From: Schoenoplectus triqueter
Lineage: Eukaryota; Streptophyta; Magnoliopsida; Poales; Cyperaceae
NCBI GenBank assembly: GCA_964058805.1
Contig: CAXKVV010000516.1
Span: forward strand, 1-31,647
Length of the DNA stretch: 31,647 nt
Reading direction: 5' to 3'
The position numbers and the translations under genes were made by a program. A model generated the notes under the pieces. The model was not told where the DNA came from. It did no database searches and saw nothing but the letters and a program-made list of their open reading frames with translations. Positions 1 to 11,689 of this stretch are shown in pieces (positions within the stretch are counted from its first letter, which is position 1; each line of letters begins with the position of its first letter).

Positions 1-664
1 TAGAAATAATGAGCTGTTTGAAAGTTAGAAATTGGTTTTTCTACCATGTTGTGCGGAGCAATGTAAATATATATGCAAATGCAAAACCGTGTGGCATTCC
101 ATCAAGTCGCTGTACGCGACTACGGATCGATTATAACGCATTCCTTGAAGCCGCTGTTTGTACATCATAATTTGGGTCGGCAAATAGATCATCTTAATTG
201 ATTTTAAATCGAATTGAATTAAATTATTTAGTTCATTTTTTTTATTCAAATATTTCAATTCAGATAAGTTTTTAGCTAATTCAGTTTTTATATTTTGATT
301 CGGTTTATATTTTTCTATATCGGTTAAACTGAATAAATCAAATAGTCTAAAATTTATCAAGTAAATTTATTTCACTTGATATAAATAATGATAAAAAAAA
401 TAATTTAAATATATTTATTTTCTATATATTTAATTTAGTTAATTATTTTTTTAAACTGTTTATTTTTTCAATGAATTTTTGCAACTATCAATATTTTTCA
501 TTTCACTTTAAAATTTGATTTAACCGAGTAAGCCAAATAAGATTTCAGTTCATTCAATTGATATTTATAAATTTGGTTCTGTTCATAATTTGACAAACCA
601 AATAAAATTTTAAATGTGTATATTTATTTCGATTTGAACTAGACCGATCAATTAAACACCCCTA
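1..664. mobile_element. Possible right end of a transposon cut by the window edge
   Basis: The stretch is AT-rich and ends near 664 with ttaaacacccct a, the complement of a TAGGGGTGTTTAA-type end that is common in plant hAT-like and related small elements. Inside are repeated motifs of the cggttta / gaccgatcaatt type (around 299-345 and 641-655), which these elements also tend to carry. No matching left end is visible, so the element may start before the window or the call may be wrong. An open frame at 25-360 on the minus strand is low-complexity (Asn, Lys, Leu rich) and shows no domain. Confidence 0.25.
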
Positions 665-920
665 ATCATAATAGGCACCAAATATGAAGTGGTGTACGGA
701 TTACTGGTGATATATTTAAATACAATAATTGTTAAAAAAAAACTGAAAATAGAGCATCTTGTTGACATTAAATTAGGTGATCCTGGATGACAACATCAAC
801 AACAAAGCCTTTATTTTCAAATAAATTAGGATAAACTAGAAATGAAACTCAATTGGAGAGCATAAAATTAAAAATCTCAAATATCAATGATAATGATGAT
901 GATGAAAAAAAAATATACAT

Positions 921-973
<53 letters not shown>

Positions 974-1448
974 AAAATGAACATGATAATAATGATGACA
1001 ATATAATAATAATAATAATAATAATACAATAAACCTCTATTATAAAATATATTTCTAAATGCTAAATTCTAAACTCTAAAATCTTATAAATCTAAGAACT
1101 GAAAATTTAAAATCTATAACTCTACTATTAAACTCTAACTCCTAAATCATGGTTCATATACCTGAATCTTCATTTTTCAATCACTTCTATCCAAAACAAA
1201 TTCTTTGGATATATTTCATTCCTTTAAATCTCTTTTTTTTTATTCCCCCATATCAATCTCGGTCGACTCCTTCTCTTCTTATGTTTTCAGGATAACTTAA
1301 AATACCGCTATGTACTGATATTTCAGAAGGTCTTTGTTGAATATGATCAAACTATTACAAACAGCGTTGGACTAGCTTCTTTTGAATTGATACTACCCCA
1401 AATTTGTCACGTATATCATAATTTCTTGAATTGGTGCTACCCAAAAAT
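665..1448. other. AT-rich intergenic DNA with AAT microsatellites
   Basis: No gene is seen. The stretch holds two (AAT)n tracts, at about 922-966 and 1004-1024, and a run of imperfect ctaaattctaaactctaaa words near 1055-1145. The latter resemble loosely telomere-like words but are too irregular to call an interstitial telomeric repeat. Confidence 0.6.
922..966. repeat. (AAT)n microsatellite
   Basis: About fifteen tandem AAT units, followed by an imperfect AAATA stretch and a second, shorter AAT tract at about 1004-1024. Simple sequence with no coding value. Confidence 0.9.
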
Positions 1449-1782
1449 TAGAGGTGGCAGAACCCAACCCGACCCGACAAACCCGCCCGACCCGCCCGGA
1501 TCCGAACCCGACCCGCCCGGATCCGAACCCGACCCGACCTGATTTTTTAAAAAAGTCAAACTGACCCGACCCGACCCGAACCCGACCTGACCCGACCCGA
1601 GATCAAATGGCCTTCAATCCAATCGAAATCTATCAACGATCTGAAAAAACACAACATGTAAATTGACCCGATCCGACCCGACCATGACCCGACCCGGCCC
1701 GATTTCTTCCAGAAAGTCAAACTGACCCGACCCGCCCGATCCGAACCCGAACCCGACCTGACCCGCCCGATTGCCACCTCTA
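1449..1782. mobile_element. Non-autonomous hAT-like element, GC-rich (CCCGA repeats)
   Basis: The element starts with tagaggtggca and ends with its exact complement tgccacctcta, an 11-bp terminal inverted repeat. The flanking octamers are ccaaaaat on the left (1441-1448) and ccaaatat on the right (1783-1790), which match at 7 of 8 positions. An 8-bp target duplication is the hallmark of the hAT superfamily, and TAGGGGTGGCA-like ends are frequent in plant hAT elements. The interior is built from degenerate CCCGACCCGA units, and the phrase aagtcaaactgacccgaccc occurs twice (near 1553 and 1713). No transposase is encoded; the 76-residue minus-strand frame here is a translated repeat. Confidence 0.7.
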
Positions 1783-2314
1783 CCAAATATTAAATAGTGA
1801 GTTCTTGACGTTTTCTTATGATTTGTTAGAATATGGTTCGGCTTGGGGATGAGACGTTAACATAGTGTAGCAGTTCTCATGTGGATGGCACTCGCAAGTA
1901 ATGTGTCATTTAGAATATGGTCGCGCATGAATTATGAATATCGTTGTAAGGTGTATTTTGTAATAGTGTAATGTTATAAATTAATGTTTACCATGTACTT
2001 AACTTGGAATTCTTTGGAAAAGCCTGGACCAAGGAGACGAACAATCAACAAGGCAGCCATGTTAGTGCTTAGAGCAATATCACATTCACAGATTAACCGT
2101 GAACAAAAAACAGATGAGCTACTACCAGAAGCAATACAACTAAATCACCTACAATTCTAAAGCAATTTTGAGCTGTTACCTCTCCAGTCTCCACCAATCT
2201 ATCTGAACTGACGTCACCTTGCTCGCAAGCCATGAGCTGCACCAATTGTCAACTCAACTGGCATCCAGGACCAACCCAGAAATGAAATGAAATGAACACT
2301 CAAACCAGTCCATT
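1783..2314. other. 3' flank of the acyltransferase gene
   Basis: The part next to 2314 is probably the 3' untranslated region of the minus-strand gene, with an ATTTC-rich stretch (atgaaatgaaatgaa on the plus strand). I found no canonical AATAAA on the minus strand here, so the poly(A) site cannot be placed. Nothing else is recognisable. Confidence 0.4.
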
Positions 2315-5300
2315 TCAAAGCGGGCCCCCTCCAGCAAAAGGACCTGGTTTAGCATCTGTCACAACGGCCCAGTTTGACGACCTGTGCACTATTCTTGAGG
2401 GAATCCTGTCAGAATCTTCACCTCCTGATGCATCATATCCATCACTGGTCGAACGAGACAGATGAATTCCCTTCTGAGCTGGCAGTGTCCCAGGTCCCAC
2501 ACCACCTGGCACCCCCATCTCCTCCACACCAGAAGAGGAAATCCTAAATGGGTGTAGATCAGGCGAGTCCAAGCTGCTCTCTGGTGAAGAGCCAACACCT
2601 GTTTTCCTGCTTGGCTGGAAAGCGCTCCTTGCCTCAAGCTGCAGTGGTGCAAGGCTTACGGCTATCTGTGAGGCTGCATCGCTATTAAACATACTAGAGG
2701 AGATTTTTGCAATGGGCTCGAGGGAAGGGAATTGATTACTGCTTGTACCACCTCTCTTGCTGCTTCTCTTACTTTGTGTTTCTGCTGATAACAAGTGGCG
2801 TCTTGTGACTGGTTGCAGGACCCGAGATTTTTTTCTTGCATCAGCTGCAGCTTTGGAGACCTCTTCAGCATTTAGGCGGGCCAATGCCCATGGGCTGATT
2901 TTTACATAAGGAGGTGGTTTTCTCTTGGTTGGTTCTTCTTCCTTTGTTCTCTTGCCGGCTGAGCTCACTGATGTGCCAGCATCTGGAGGTATAACATCAA
3001 ACTACAAAGCAAACAGAATGTGAGATATTTGTACCATTGTAGCATTCAAGTATGAATAGATCTTTTTGCAATGAATTTTTATTCTTCTGCATATATTGTG
3101 TGAAATATTTCTTTGCTTATGCCAGTAATGGTCGGTACAAAATAATAGCAAAAGAATCAGATGTTCACTAAAATTAAGTTATTGGTACAACAATCATGTG
3201 TGGAAATCAGATGATGGCTGGTAGTGGAACATGTCAATGATATGAAGCTATGGTGTCTTATGCCCCTGACCAGCACAACATCCCACACTGGGCCTACGGC
3301 AAAAGAACTTCATATGATAACTACAGATCTTAGATTTGCATTTTGTAAAAAATATGTACCTGGTCTTCAACGAATAAACGGGGAGGGGTACACCAGGATC
3401 CACGGTGAAATGCACCAAAAGAACTAGCACTGCTGAGTCCAGTGAAAGAACTCACTGGGGACATCTGTGGGCTTTGCTGCTGGCCCATGCCACCAGCTTC
3501 TTGCTGATCTTGCTCCCTCAGAGCTATTATGTAATCATATGTGCTTATTCCCTGTACGATATTAAAGCACATCAATGATCAAATTATATTCACTTGTGCA
3601 GGATTTACAGGCTGTGCTGTTCAATCTTTACATATTCTAAGGAGAAAATATAACCTTCTTGATCAGAAGTATATGGAAGAAGAAAAGTTGGGTGAGCGGT
3701 AGAGTTGCAATCATGGCAAGCAAGGTACAAGACACCTGAAATTGATCAGGGACCTTTCAAAATCACATAATATATCTGATATAGAAGTTCTGTAAAAAAA
3801 AATGTAACACTTCAAGAAATATGAAATATAACACATGATACTGGTCCAATGGGTTTCATTTCGAGCCTACCCCAATTTATTGGAGACTAAAGGCTTTGTG
3901 TTGTTGTTGTTGTTTTATATCGGTCCAATGGCTAACGGATCGAAACTCAAATCTAAAAATTGCTCGATCCATGTTTTTCGTGCTATCCGTCTCCAACAAA
4001 GAAACCATAAATTTCATTGCAGACTACACTTAACCTAATCTTTCCTTAATTTTCTTTACAAAAGAAGTGCCAATTTTCTCACTTCTATTATTTCAAATCT
4101 AAATCCTTGGAAAGTTTCATTTTGACTTTCAGGAGAGAGAAGGCAGAATTCATTATTTGACATAAGAGCCAATTTGCTAGCGTTCCAGAAGTGCATTGTT
4201 TTAGTAAATTATATGACACTAAAAAAAGACTGTTGCCGCAGTCTAGTTTCAAGAGCTAGAAATATTAGGTTTGACTTGCAAAATAAAAAAGCAATTTGAG
4301 CAACTCAGGCACTTTCCAACAGCCAAGTTCAAACAAAAATTCAAACAATGAAACCCCCCAAAAAAAAGGCCAACAAATGACAGAGGAGACAACTGACTGA
4401 CCACGACAATAACAAAAGGGACGAGAGAGAAGCTGCTGCCAAGCTTCGAGACGATCTCAACAGAGAACTTGTGGCGGTTGAGAAAGCAAAGTATCAGTAC
4501 AAGCACGCCCACACTCCACTGCAGAATGAGCTGCATGCAGAGCCATTCAAGAGCAAGGCAAGGCAAACCAAACCAATGTTTGTGCCTGTCAATATTCACA
4601 CCAGATTGAAAAGGACATGGAAGTTTGATGCTTTCTACCTTTTGTCTTAGAACCAATTTTATTTTCTTCATATTTTTATTCCTTATTTCTTATATTCTTT
4701 TTTCCACAGAAAGCAGATGTCTCTGTTAGATACATACCAATTAATTAAATTTGTAAGGGTTAAGCTTCTAACTCAGGTTAAAAGATCCTTAATAAAAAAT
4801 CTGATGTGGTTCAAAATCAAGGCTTATAAACTTCTAGTGGTACAGGTATGGTAAATTGTGTTCAGAAGCAAGCACCTTGACATAACTATAGTATGATGCA
4901 AAAAATAATCTCAAGTACTAGAACTCTTACCAGGAGAAGTGCTGAAACCATAAGGGTAAAAAATCTTCTATAATTTCTTCTCCCTATGCAATTATTTAGC
5001 CACTGATAGATGAGAAAAAACAGTAGTTATTTCAACCACCAGTAGTGGCATGTAGAGCCGTAATCATATATCATAGTCAGAAGTAAGAAGTCATACTCTG
5101 CAATGGTGATCGAAACCATCAACACACTTGTCACAGACTCTACAATGCTTGCTGTACTTCAATACCTGTATCACTCAAATTGAGTTTCTGACATCTTAGG
5201 CGACCTGAAAGGCAAATCCTTTAAAATAATATATAAGCTTCAAACCTCAACTTCACATAGGCTGCAGAAGAATGTGCCGTCTTCACTCATTTGTTCTGAC

Positions 5301-6227
5301 AATTCTTCAGAAGCATTGCACCAATTGCAGAGAAGATGAAGTGGATAAAACAGTAAGAGAGGTACAGAAAGGATTCTGCATAAGAAAGATTTGTCTTCCC
5401 CATTAAATTGCAATTTAGCTGCTGTGCTCTCCGGATGTTTTTCATTTCCATGCAATTCCAACATGTGCTTTGCTTTTAGGTACTTCTTTGACTTGAAAAT
5501 TCCCATGTCACCTGGGTCAGTGGCAGCGCACCATATGTACAGAAATATGACAGATGTAACCTGGAAAATAATGAATGTTGCATCAGTTCCACCTATATGC
5601 TGGAATTTTATTGAATTGGGCTCAAACTAATTTCTAGATGCAACTAGTTAAAAACTTAAATGGCCAAAAACAAAAAAATAATCTAATTGGAGAACCAAAA
5701 AAAAAATCAAAGGCGTATTCAGTTAGTATCAATCATCTCTCTTTTTTTCTCTCTCTCTCCTTTAGAACTAAAGAAGTGAAGAATATTCCCAATCTTAAAT
5801 AAGTATTAACTGGGATTTCCGATCCACATGCAAGCTCTTCGCAAAATTTAAAAACTTGTTTAATTCTTAGACAACCCATCAGATTTTCGACCATAAAAAA
5901 AGTAAGGGCTTAGATCTAAGCATAATTGCAGACGATACTACAATTTAACCTAGAAAAAGAAAAAGAGAATAAGAGACTGCCAACTTACCAGAGGAGTGTA
6001 AAGCCCTAGGACGATATACTGCAAAATCTTCTTTCCAACGAAGGGAACAAAGAATACATAAAAGGCGAAACCCAAGGCAAGGAACACTGCTATTGCAACC
6101 ACCTGAGAGAAATTTCAAAGAACAAAATCAGCGCATTTTACAGAAATTGACGGAGAAAACCAAATAGAAATCGGAGAAAACAAACCTGCAAAGGGTGGTA
6201 CGGGAGCTGCCATCCATGCTTTCTCAT
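2315..6227 (-). CDS. DHHC protein S-acyltransferase, PAT19-22-like
   Basis: Adds fatty acyl groups, usually palmitate, to cysteines of membrane-associated proteins. Exons read on the minus strand are 6227-6186, 6102-5989, 5560-5246, 5165-5097, 5002-4931, 4530-4402, 3735-3655, 3551-3360 and 3001-2315. All eight introns have GT-AG ends and phase 0, and the product is about 566 residues. The start is the ATG of MRKHGWQLP, a conserved plant beginning. Membrane spans are likely at about residues 15-35, 46-65, 197-220 and 236-272. A DPG motif lies at 67-69. The cysteine-rich domain starts with CSLC near 150, has KHCRVCDKC and ends in DHHC at 176-179 with catalytic Cys179, followed by RWLNNCIGRRNY. 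The TTxE position reads STYD, after residue 275. The long cytosolic tail (339-566) carries conserved blocks such as VKISPWALARLNAEEVSKA and SRSTSDGYDASGGEDSD. Family assignment is firm; which of the four paralogues it matches is not. Splice sites are read by eye, without transcript support. Confidence 0.93.
3843..3931 (+). mobile_element. 5'-truncated SINE (Au-like 3' end) in intron 6
   Basis: The core at about 3853-3921 contains tcgagcctaccccaattt, then ggagactaaaggctttg and a (TTG)n tail. This resembles the conserved 3' end of the plant Au SINE family. The ten-base word ggtccaatgg lies at both edges (3843-3852 and 3922-3931) and the likeness extends slightly outward, as expected of a target-site duplication. 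The upstream tRNA-like half with the A and B boxes is missing, so it is a dead truncated copy. It lies antisense to the host gene, inside the 666-bp intron between exons 6 and 7. Confidence 0.65.
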
Positions 6228-6430
6228 TTCGTAAAATGGAAGAAAGAAGGAGAGGCTCCTTTTCCTCTCCCCTTTATTTCTTCTCTATGGTAGATTTTGT
6301 AGGGAGAATATAGCAATAATGCAGAGACGCCAAAGGAATGGAGAAGGCAGTTAGAGAGTACAGAGAGAGAGAGAGAGATCGGAGCAACGGAGCAAGGGTT
6401 TGAACTTTGAAGAGAGAGAGAAGGGGGACG
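6228..6430 (-). promoter_or_regulatory. 5' leader of the acyltransferase gene with a CT tract
   Basis: Immediately upstream of the ATG the minus strand is pyrimidine-rich, with CT dinucleotide runs at about 6358-6372 and 6412-6420 (GA on the plus strand). CT-rich leaders near transcription starts are common in plant genes. The transcription start itself cannot be placed; no convincing TATA box was seen close by. Confidence 0.45.
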
Positions 6431-7499
6431 CAGAGACCGAGACGGTGAATCTGGATTAGTGGGGAGGAGTTGCAGCCGGGCTGACTAATCAGTAATCAAC
6501 TGATCACTGGTCCCGTGGTCCGTGAGCCAGCGTGATTACAAAACACATTAATAAAGCGCGAGAGAGAGATGTACTTTTCCGTCCATATCCTTGGCAAGTT
6601 CAAAATTTTCATGTGAGGACTCGACCAACTCACAGCCGTTCAGTTAGGGACAGATGTATTTACATTCAAGGTCAAAATAGTATTTTTTTGAATCAAATTT
6701 TTATTAATTTTTAACCTGAATTTATTAGATAAGAATGTACATTAAATTATTATTATTTTATTTAGTATCTAATTAGTTAATAAATTTTAAACGTAATACT
6801 ATTATAATCTGATTACTAATTATTTGATTGAAATCTTACCTCCGCCTCTAAATATACTATGTGAATTTATTCATATAACGCAACATATGAATTATTGAAT
6901 ATTTTTCAGATTTGCAAACTTATGTGTCTAAACATATGAGATTCATAAGTAGAAAATTTTAACCAATCACATGTTGAGCTATACAATATAGCATGTCAGA
7001 GAATTTGCTTCTCAACTATGACCCAACGGAATCCGTAAGTTGGTCTCATGCTAAGATATATGCATATATGCATATGTAGCTGTTGGTTTTATAAGAAATG
7101 TCTTTTATAATAGTACTTTTTAAAAAAAAAAATAGAATGCTCTGAGTTAAATATTTATGTTGAATTATGTGTTTTATGTTCCTGAGTGCACTTATATCTT
7201 GAATAAAACTTACTCTAATTTTATTTCTTTACTTTTTTAATTAATAATATTAATATTTTTAATATAAATATTTAGGTATTCATGACTTGTGAATCAGAGA
7301 TAATTGATAATTTTGTATTTTATATTTTCTTAAAAATGTTTGGTATTATTTAAAAAAATGAATTACTCGATGACTTCAAGCATCAGCATGATAAATCTCA
7401 ATTATATATCATGTGCAATTAGAGTTTTATCTCAAAAACTATGTGTTTTATGTTAATTGTTAAGAATTTATTCAGTTTATATGTCGAGTTCGAGATACT
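6431..7499. other. Intergenic AT-rich DNA
   Basis: The part adjoining the acyltransferase leader may contain its promoter. The rest is AT-rich with scattered short palindromes such as atatgcatatatgcatatg near 7060-7077. No gene, RNA or transposon end could be supported. Confidence 0.5.
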
Positions 7500-8760
7500 G
7501 CTGTATTTTTTGTTGTTTTGTAGGTTATGGAGTGTAAATAAAGATGTCAACGTGAGAAATGAAGCTTGGAACGAGATGGATCGAACCTACATGAAGAAAT
7601 CAAGTGAAAAATACTTCTGAACAATAATTACGGACCACAATAATCAAAATTGCGGACCGCAATATGGAATTCGCTCACTGGTTCGCTCTGTTAAGAAGTG
7701 CAAAAATTACGGACCACAATTATTGGGCTGGAAGTACGAACTTGAGGTTTAAAAATGATTTTCTCATTGGAATTAAGAGATTATTGCACTCATTCGTCCC
7801 AGATCTCTCTGAACTGACTGAAAAACGGATCCCAAGCAAGAAAGAAGAGGAATAACACAATTGGAGAATGATTTGAAGAAGGAGAACTCAAAAATCGGAC
7901 GAGAAATCATAAATCTTCTTAGTGTATTCTTTTCTTTACTCTTTTCTCATGTTATGATGTTGTTTAAACATGAATCTTCGTGCAATTTTTGATATGATTT
8001 GTGGCTAGACACCCTTCTAGGGGTCTAGGTGTAAACTCAATAACTCAGATGGTTTAATTGTACTCGTGTGTTGATCTTTTAGTTCTTGTTGTTTGTAATT
8101 GTTATTTTGTCCAAATTGAATGCTTAGTTTTAATCAACTGCATATTACCCTAGAAGTGAAAGCGGAAATCAAAAAGTGAAACTGAATCTTCTGACCAAAA
8201 ATAGTGATTTAGGTCGTAGGCCAAGTATTTAATTGTGAAACTTATTACCTAAGAGAAAACCAAGGAAAAACTTAGAAATTATGTGAGGTACCGAAAGGTG
8301 AAGTACAAAATTTAGGTTATGCCAAATTGATTTACTGATCTTAATGAGCTTAGACTTGTAAGGTGAGGTAGTTAATCGTGAAATTCGAATTGTTTAGGTA
8401 CGGTATCAAGCCACGAAAGTATAAATTTGATACTAAAATCTGAAATTGAATCCCTGACAAACACTAGAACATATTTAAAGATCAAATAGAGTGAATTGAC
8501 CAAACAAGTGAGGGTGAAGCCGAAAACCCCTAAAGTCCTTTATTTGATAAATTTTTCAGTCGTTGTTGATAGATTTGTGCACTTTTAGTTTAATACAAAA
8601 CTCTTGTTCGATTGTCTTGATTAGTGAAACTTGCGAGAACCGATAATTCACCATTGTCCTTGTGGTTCAACACTCCGACTACTACTTAACTAGACCTTAT
8701 GCTTGCAGCTAAAATTGAGTATAAATTAGAGTATTTATTAACTTAGCAGAATACACATCA
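7500..8760 (+). mobile_element. Probable decayed Ty3/gypsy LTR
   Basis: The stretch reads like the LTR of a plant Tat/Athila-type gypsy element. It contains ctagacacccttctaggggt near 8008 followed by tgtaaactc. At 8655-8705 a block of the style ccttgtggttcaacactccg, actactacttaacta and cttatgcttgc is typical of the U5 end, before the primer binding site. I could not fix the TG and CA ends or a target duplication, and no internal coding region follows, so it is either a solo LTR or a remnant. Edges are approximate. Confidence 0.4.
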
Positions 8761-10299
8761 CAACATCATTCAATTTTTTCAATATATAATTAACCATCAA
8801 TAGAGTTTTGAGGTATGAGATTTCTTTTCTACCGCTTGAGTCTTAGTGAATAATTTCATCTGCAGTGCTACAGATTGACCAAAGTTTCTAAAAAGAGCTA
8901 AAATGATTTTCTGCATATCTAAAATATCACGCTGTAAATTTTAAAGGGGACTGGAATACTTAAATTATAGTATAATGATTATAAAATGTCTTGAATCCTT
9001 AATAAATATATTAATTTTCAAAGTTTTTAGGGGGCTACGACTCTTTGATCTCTATTAAGCTCTGCCCCCCATCTAATGGTAAATCTCTCAAGTCTTAGTA
9101 TCACGTCAAATTTATTTTTTATTTTCTTTTAGAAGGCATATTGCTAGTCATAACATTTACGGTATTGTTACAAATAAATAGAGTACTTTATTTTAAGAAT
9201 AAATGAAATTGATCTGACATTATGACCACATGAAATTGTGCAAAGCTCCAAAAATGAGACGTGTAGTATCTTATTTTCTACAGAAAATGTGTTGCATATT
9301 TGTGTAAATAACTTATAAATGAACCGATGAGGATATTTTGTACCGTTACTTCACGACTTCGTTCACCCTTATTAGTTATTATGAATTGACGGTTGAAAAC
9401 AAAAATTCTAGCATTCTCAGGGTGTATATGCAAAGGAACCAAGTAAAAATAAATAAAATGTAATGAGCGTCCTATACCCCTATAAAGCTACGAGTCGGAT
9501 GATTGCGTTGGGTTCTCTCTGTCGTGTGAATCTCTCACGGTGGGAGGATAAATTTATCATAGATAGTGAGATACTGAGAGATATATATATATATATATTA
9601 ATGTCTTTAGTATCATACTTAACTTCATACACAGACATGGTTGGTTCGGCTGAATTAAATGAAGCCGGATAAAAAAATATCAAATATGGGTTGGTAGCTA
9701 ACTTAATATTCCCATCTTACCCTTTTCACCACCAAAATTAAAAAGAGTTTCCGTCCACGCTCCACCTATTCTCCCGCCTCATTGAAAATAACAATGATAA
9801 CAATAAAATAATTAGAATGACGCACTAGTGTCAAAGATTCCCATGCCTTGTTGTCAAGGTTGGTCAATTCTGAATTTATATTCACGTATACTGTAACACG
9901 CGGATGGTTCAATCTTTTTGAGATTCATATTAATTTAAATTTTATAATACTAACTCAAATTTAACTGCAAACAGTGAATCTCGATTTGGTCAATTCTCAT
10001 TCTTTTTTTCTTAAGAAAAAAAAGTATTTTAAGAATTTAGAGAAAACCATCAAATCATCGTGTGTTCGTTCTCCAACAATTGTTATTGTTATTTATACTA
10101 AGTATAATTATAAAATAAAATTGCTTGGTTGAACAGTTTCTTTTTTACTCTTCAAAGTTCGGTTGAGTTATTTTTTTGTAAAGTGAATTCAATAGAAGTA
10201 CGGTGGTTTCGATAACATCAACATGCGTGTTATGGTATTTATGAATTTCTCTTATAGATTTTGTGAGACAATATTCGATTTGATTTTTATTGTTTTTTT
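8761..10299. other. Intergenic DNA, no gene recognised
   Basis: Mostly AT-rich. A short (AT)n run lies at about 9582-9598, and poly-T and poly-A tracts at 10001-10023. Small open frames on both strands at 9463-9683 overlap each other and show no domain. Nothing else could be identified. Confidence 0.5.
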
Positions 10300-10744
10300 C
10301 AGGGTGTGTTTGGATGGTGTAGAATAGTATTGTTTTGGGAATAGTAGTATTGTTGTCGGGTTAGCAATCATCCAAACACAAAATTAAAATCGAAAATAGC
10401 AGCAGAATAGTGCTAATCCGCTAACCCATAGAAAACATTGGATTAGCGGATTAGCGGATTAGCGTCCATGAGGGTAGTGAAAATAATATTTTTTTTATAT
10501 TAGTATGGGTTAGTATTAAATAAATATTATTATTAAATAAAATACTAAAAAATAATTAATTATTTTAACTATTATCTCCATTGTTCTCACGTTTCTATTC
10601 AAACAATATGTTACTAACCCAAAATAATAAAAATTAGCATTATTCTCATATTTCCCGAAATATCACTAACCTCATACTATTTTCAGCTACTAACCCAAAC
10701 AGTATTATTTTTACATTAATACTTTCATCATCCAAACACACCTG
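10300..10744. mobile_element. MITE-like element with GGTGTGTTTGGATG ends
   Basis: The left end reads cagggtgtgtttggatggtg and the complement of the right end reads caggtgtgtttggatgatg, a terminal inverted repeat of about 19 bases with one gap. Inside are palindromic arms built from gctaatccgctaaccc and repeated ggattagcggattagc (near 10414-10464). It has no coding capacity. PIF/Harbinger-like and hAT-like MITEs both use GGTGTGTTTGG-type ends; no clean target duplication was seen, so the superfamily is undecided. Confidence 0.6.
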
Positions 10745-11356
10745 AATAAGTAGGTGAGTGCTCGCCTATAGTGTGTCCAATGTTTGTTTTCAGGTAGATA
10801 AATGATGACATTTATATTTCGTTGCTCGTCTGCCATTATCTAGTACAAAAATAATTTCATAATTAATTTGAAATTACTTTATATAATTTATTCTATAATT
10901 AAATAATATATAAATTCTATAATTAAAAACTAATTTATTCTACAATTAAATTATATTCAAAAAATAATCTATAAATAAAAAATATTAATCTATTTTATAA
11001 TTAAAGCCTAATTAAATATATATTATTCTAAAATTAAATCAATAATTAATCTATAATTACACAATTCTATAATTAATCTACACAAATAATTAATAAATAA
11101 TCTCAAATTATAACTACACAATTTAATCTATAATTAAATAATTTCATAATGAAATCTATAATTAATCTATAATTAAATTATAATTAAATAATTATATAAT
11201 TTAATCTACACAATTAATTAATAATTAATTTATAATTAATCTATAATTAAATAAGTTTATAATTAATCAACAATTTTTATTTCAATTCTAATTATTTAAA
11301 TAAATAAAATTTACCTTTGATAGCAATATCCAATAATATGTCAAACACTATCTCAT
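10745..11356. other. Very AT-rich region with ataattaatct-type words
   Basis: From about 10855 to 11290 the sequence is made of near-repeats of words such as ctataattaaat and aattaatctataatt without a strict period. It looks like an eroded simple repeat. No gene is seen. Confidence 0.55.
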
Positions 11357-11533
11357 CCCGTATGTTCTCTTTTTTTCTTCTTTTCCTTCTCTTCTTCTCT
11401 TCTCTTTCTTCCTCTCTTCTCCTTTCTCTTCTCTTTCTTTCTTTCTCTTTCTCTTTTTTTTCTTCACTGAACATCTCTCCTCTTTCTCTTCTCTTTCTTT
11501 TTTTCTCTTTCTTTCTTTTTTTTTCTCTTCACC
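11357..11533. repeat. Polypyrimidine tract (CT-rich low complexity)
   Basis: A nearly pure C/T strand of about 175 bases with words such as tttctcttctctttc. Open frames on both strands here (Ser/Leu/Phe-rich on plus, Lys/Arg/Glu-rich on minus) are products of base composition. Confidence 0.85.
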
Positions 11534-11578
11534 GAATGTGCAGATGCATCCGCGCATTCGGTTTATGTAATAGGCAAA

Positions 11579-11664
11579 CGCGCCACTAGCAGTAGCACGT
11601 TTGGTCTCAACGTCACTGGCAGTGGCGCGTTTGATCCACGCCACTGGCAGTGACGCACTGCCGT
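11579..11664. repeat. Three tandem near-palindromes, GCCACTGGCAGTGGC type
   Basis: Three units of 28-30 bases each contain a variant of gccactggcagtggc (starts at 11582, 11612 and 11640), joined by cacgtttggtct or gcgtttgatcc linkers. Each unit is an odd-centred palindrome. The region is more GC-rich than its surroundings and directly follows the polypyrimidine tract. Its origin is not recognised. Confidence 0.6.
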
Positions 11665-11689
11665 TCATATATTTAAAATTTTACAGTTC

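Noticed and set aside
1055..1145. Telomere-like CTAAA words
   Set aside because: Too irregular and without a 7-bp period, so not an interstitial telomeric repeat.
1556..1786. 76-codon Gly/Ser/Arg-rich minus-strand frame
   Set aside because: Translated CCCGA repeat inside a hAT-like element.
11317..11668. Overlapping 90- and 106-codon frames
   Set aside because: Composition-driven frames in a polypyrimidine tract (Ser/Leu/Phe on one strand, Lys/Arg/Glu on the other).
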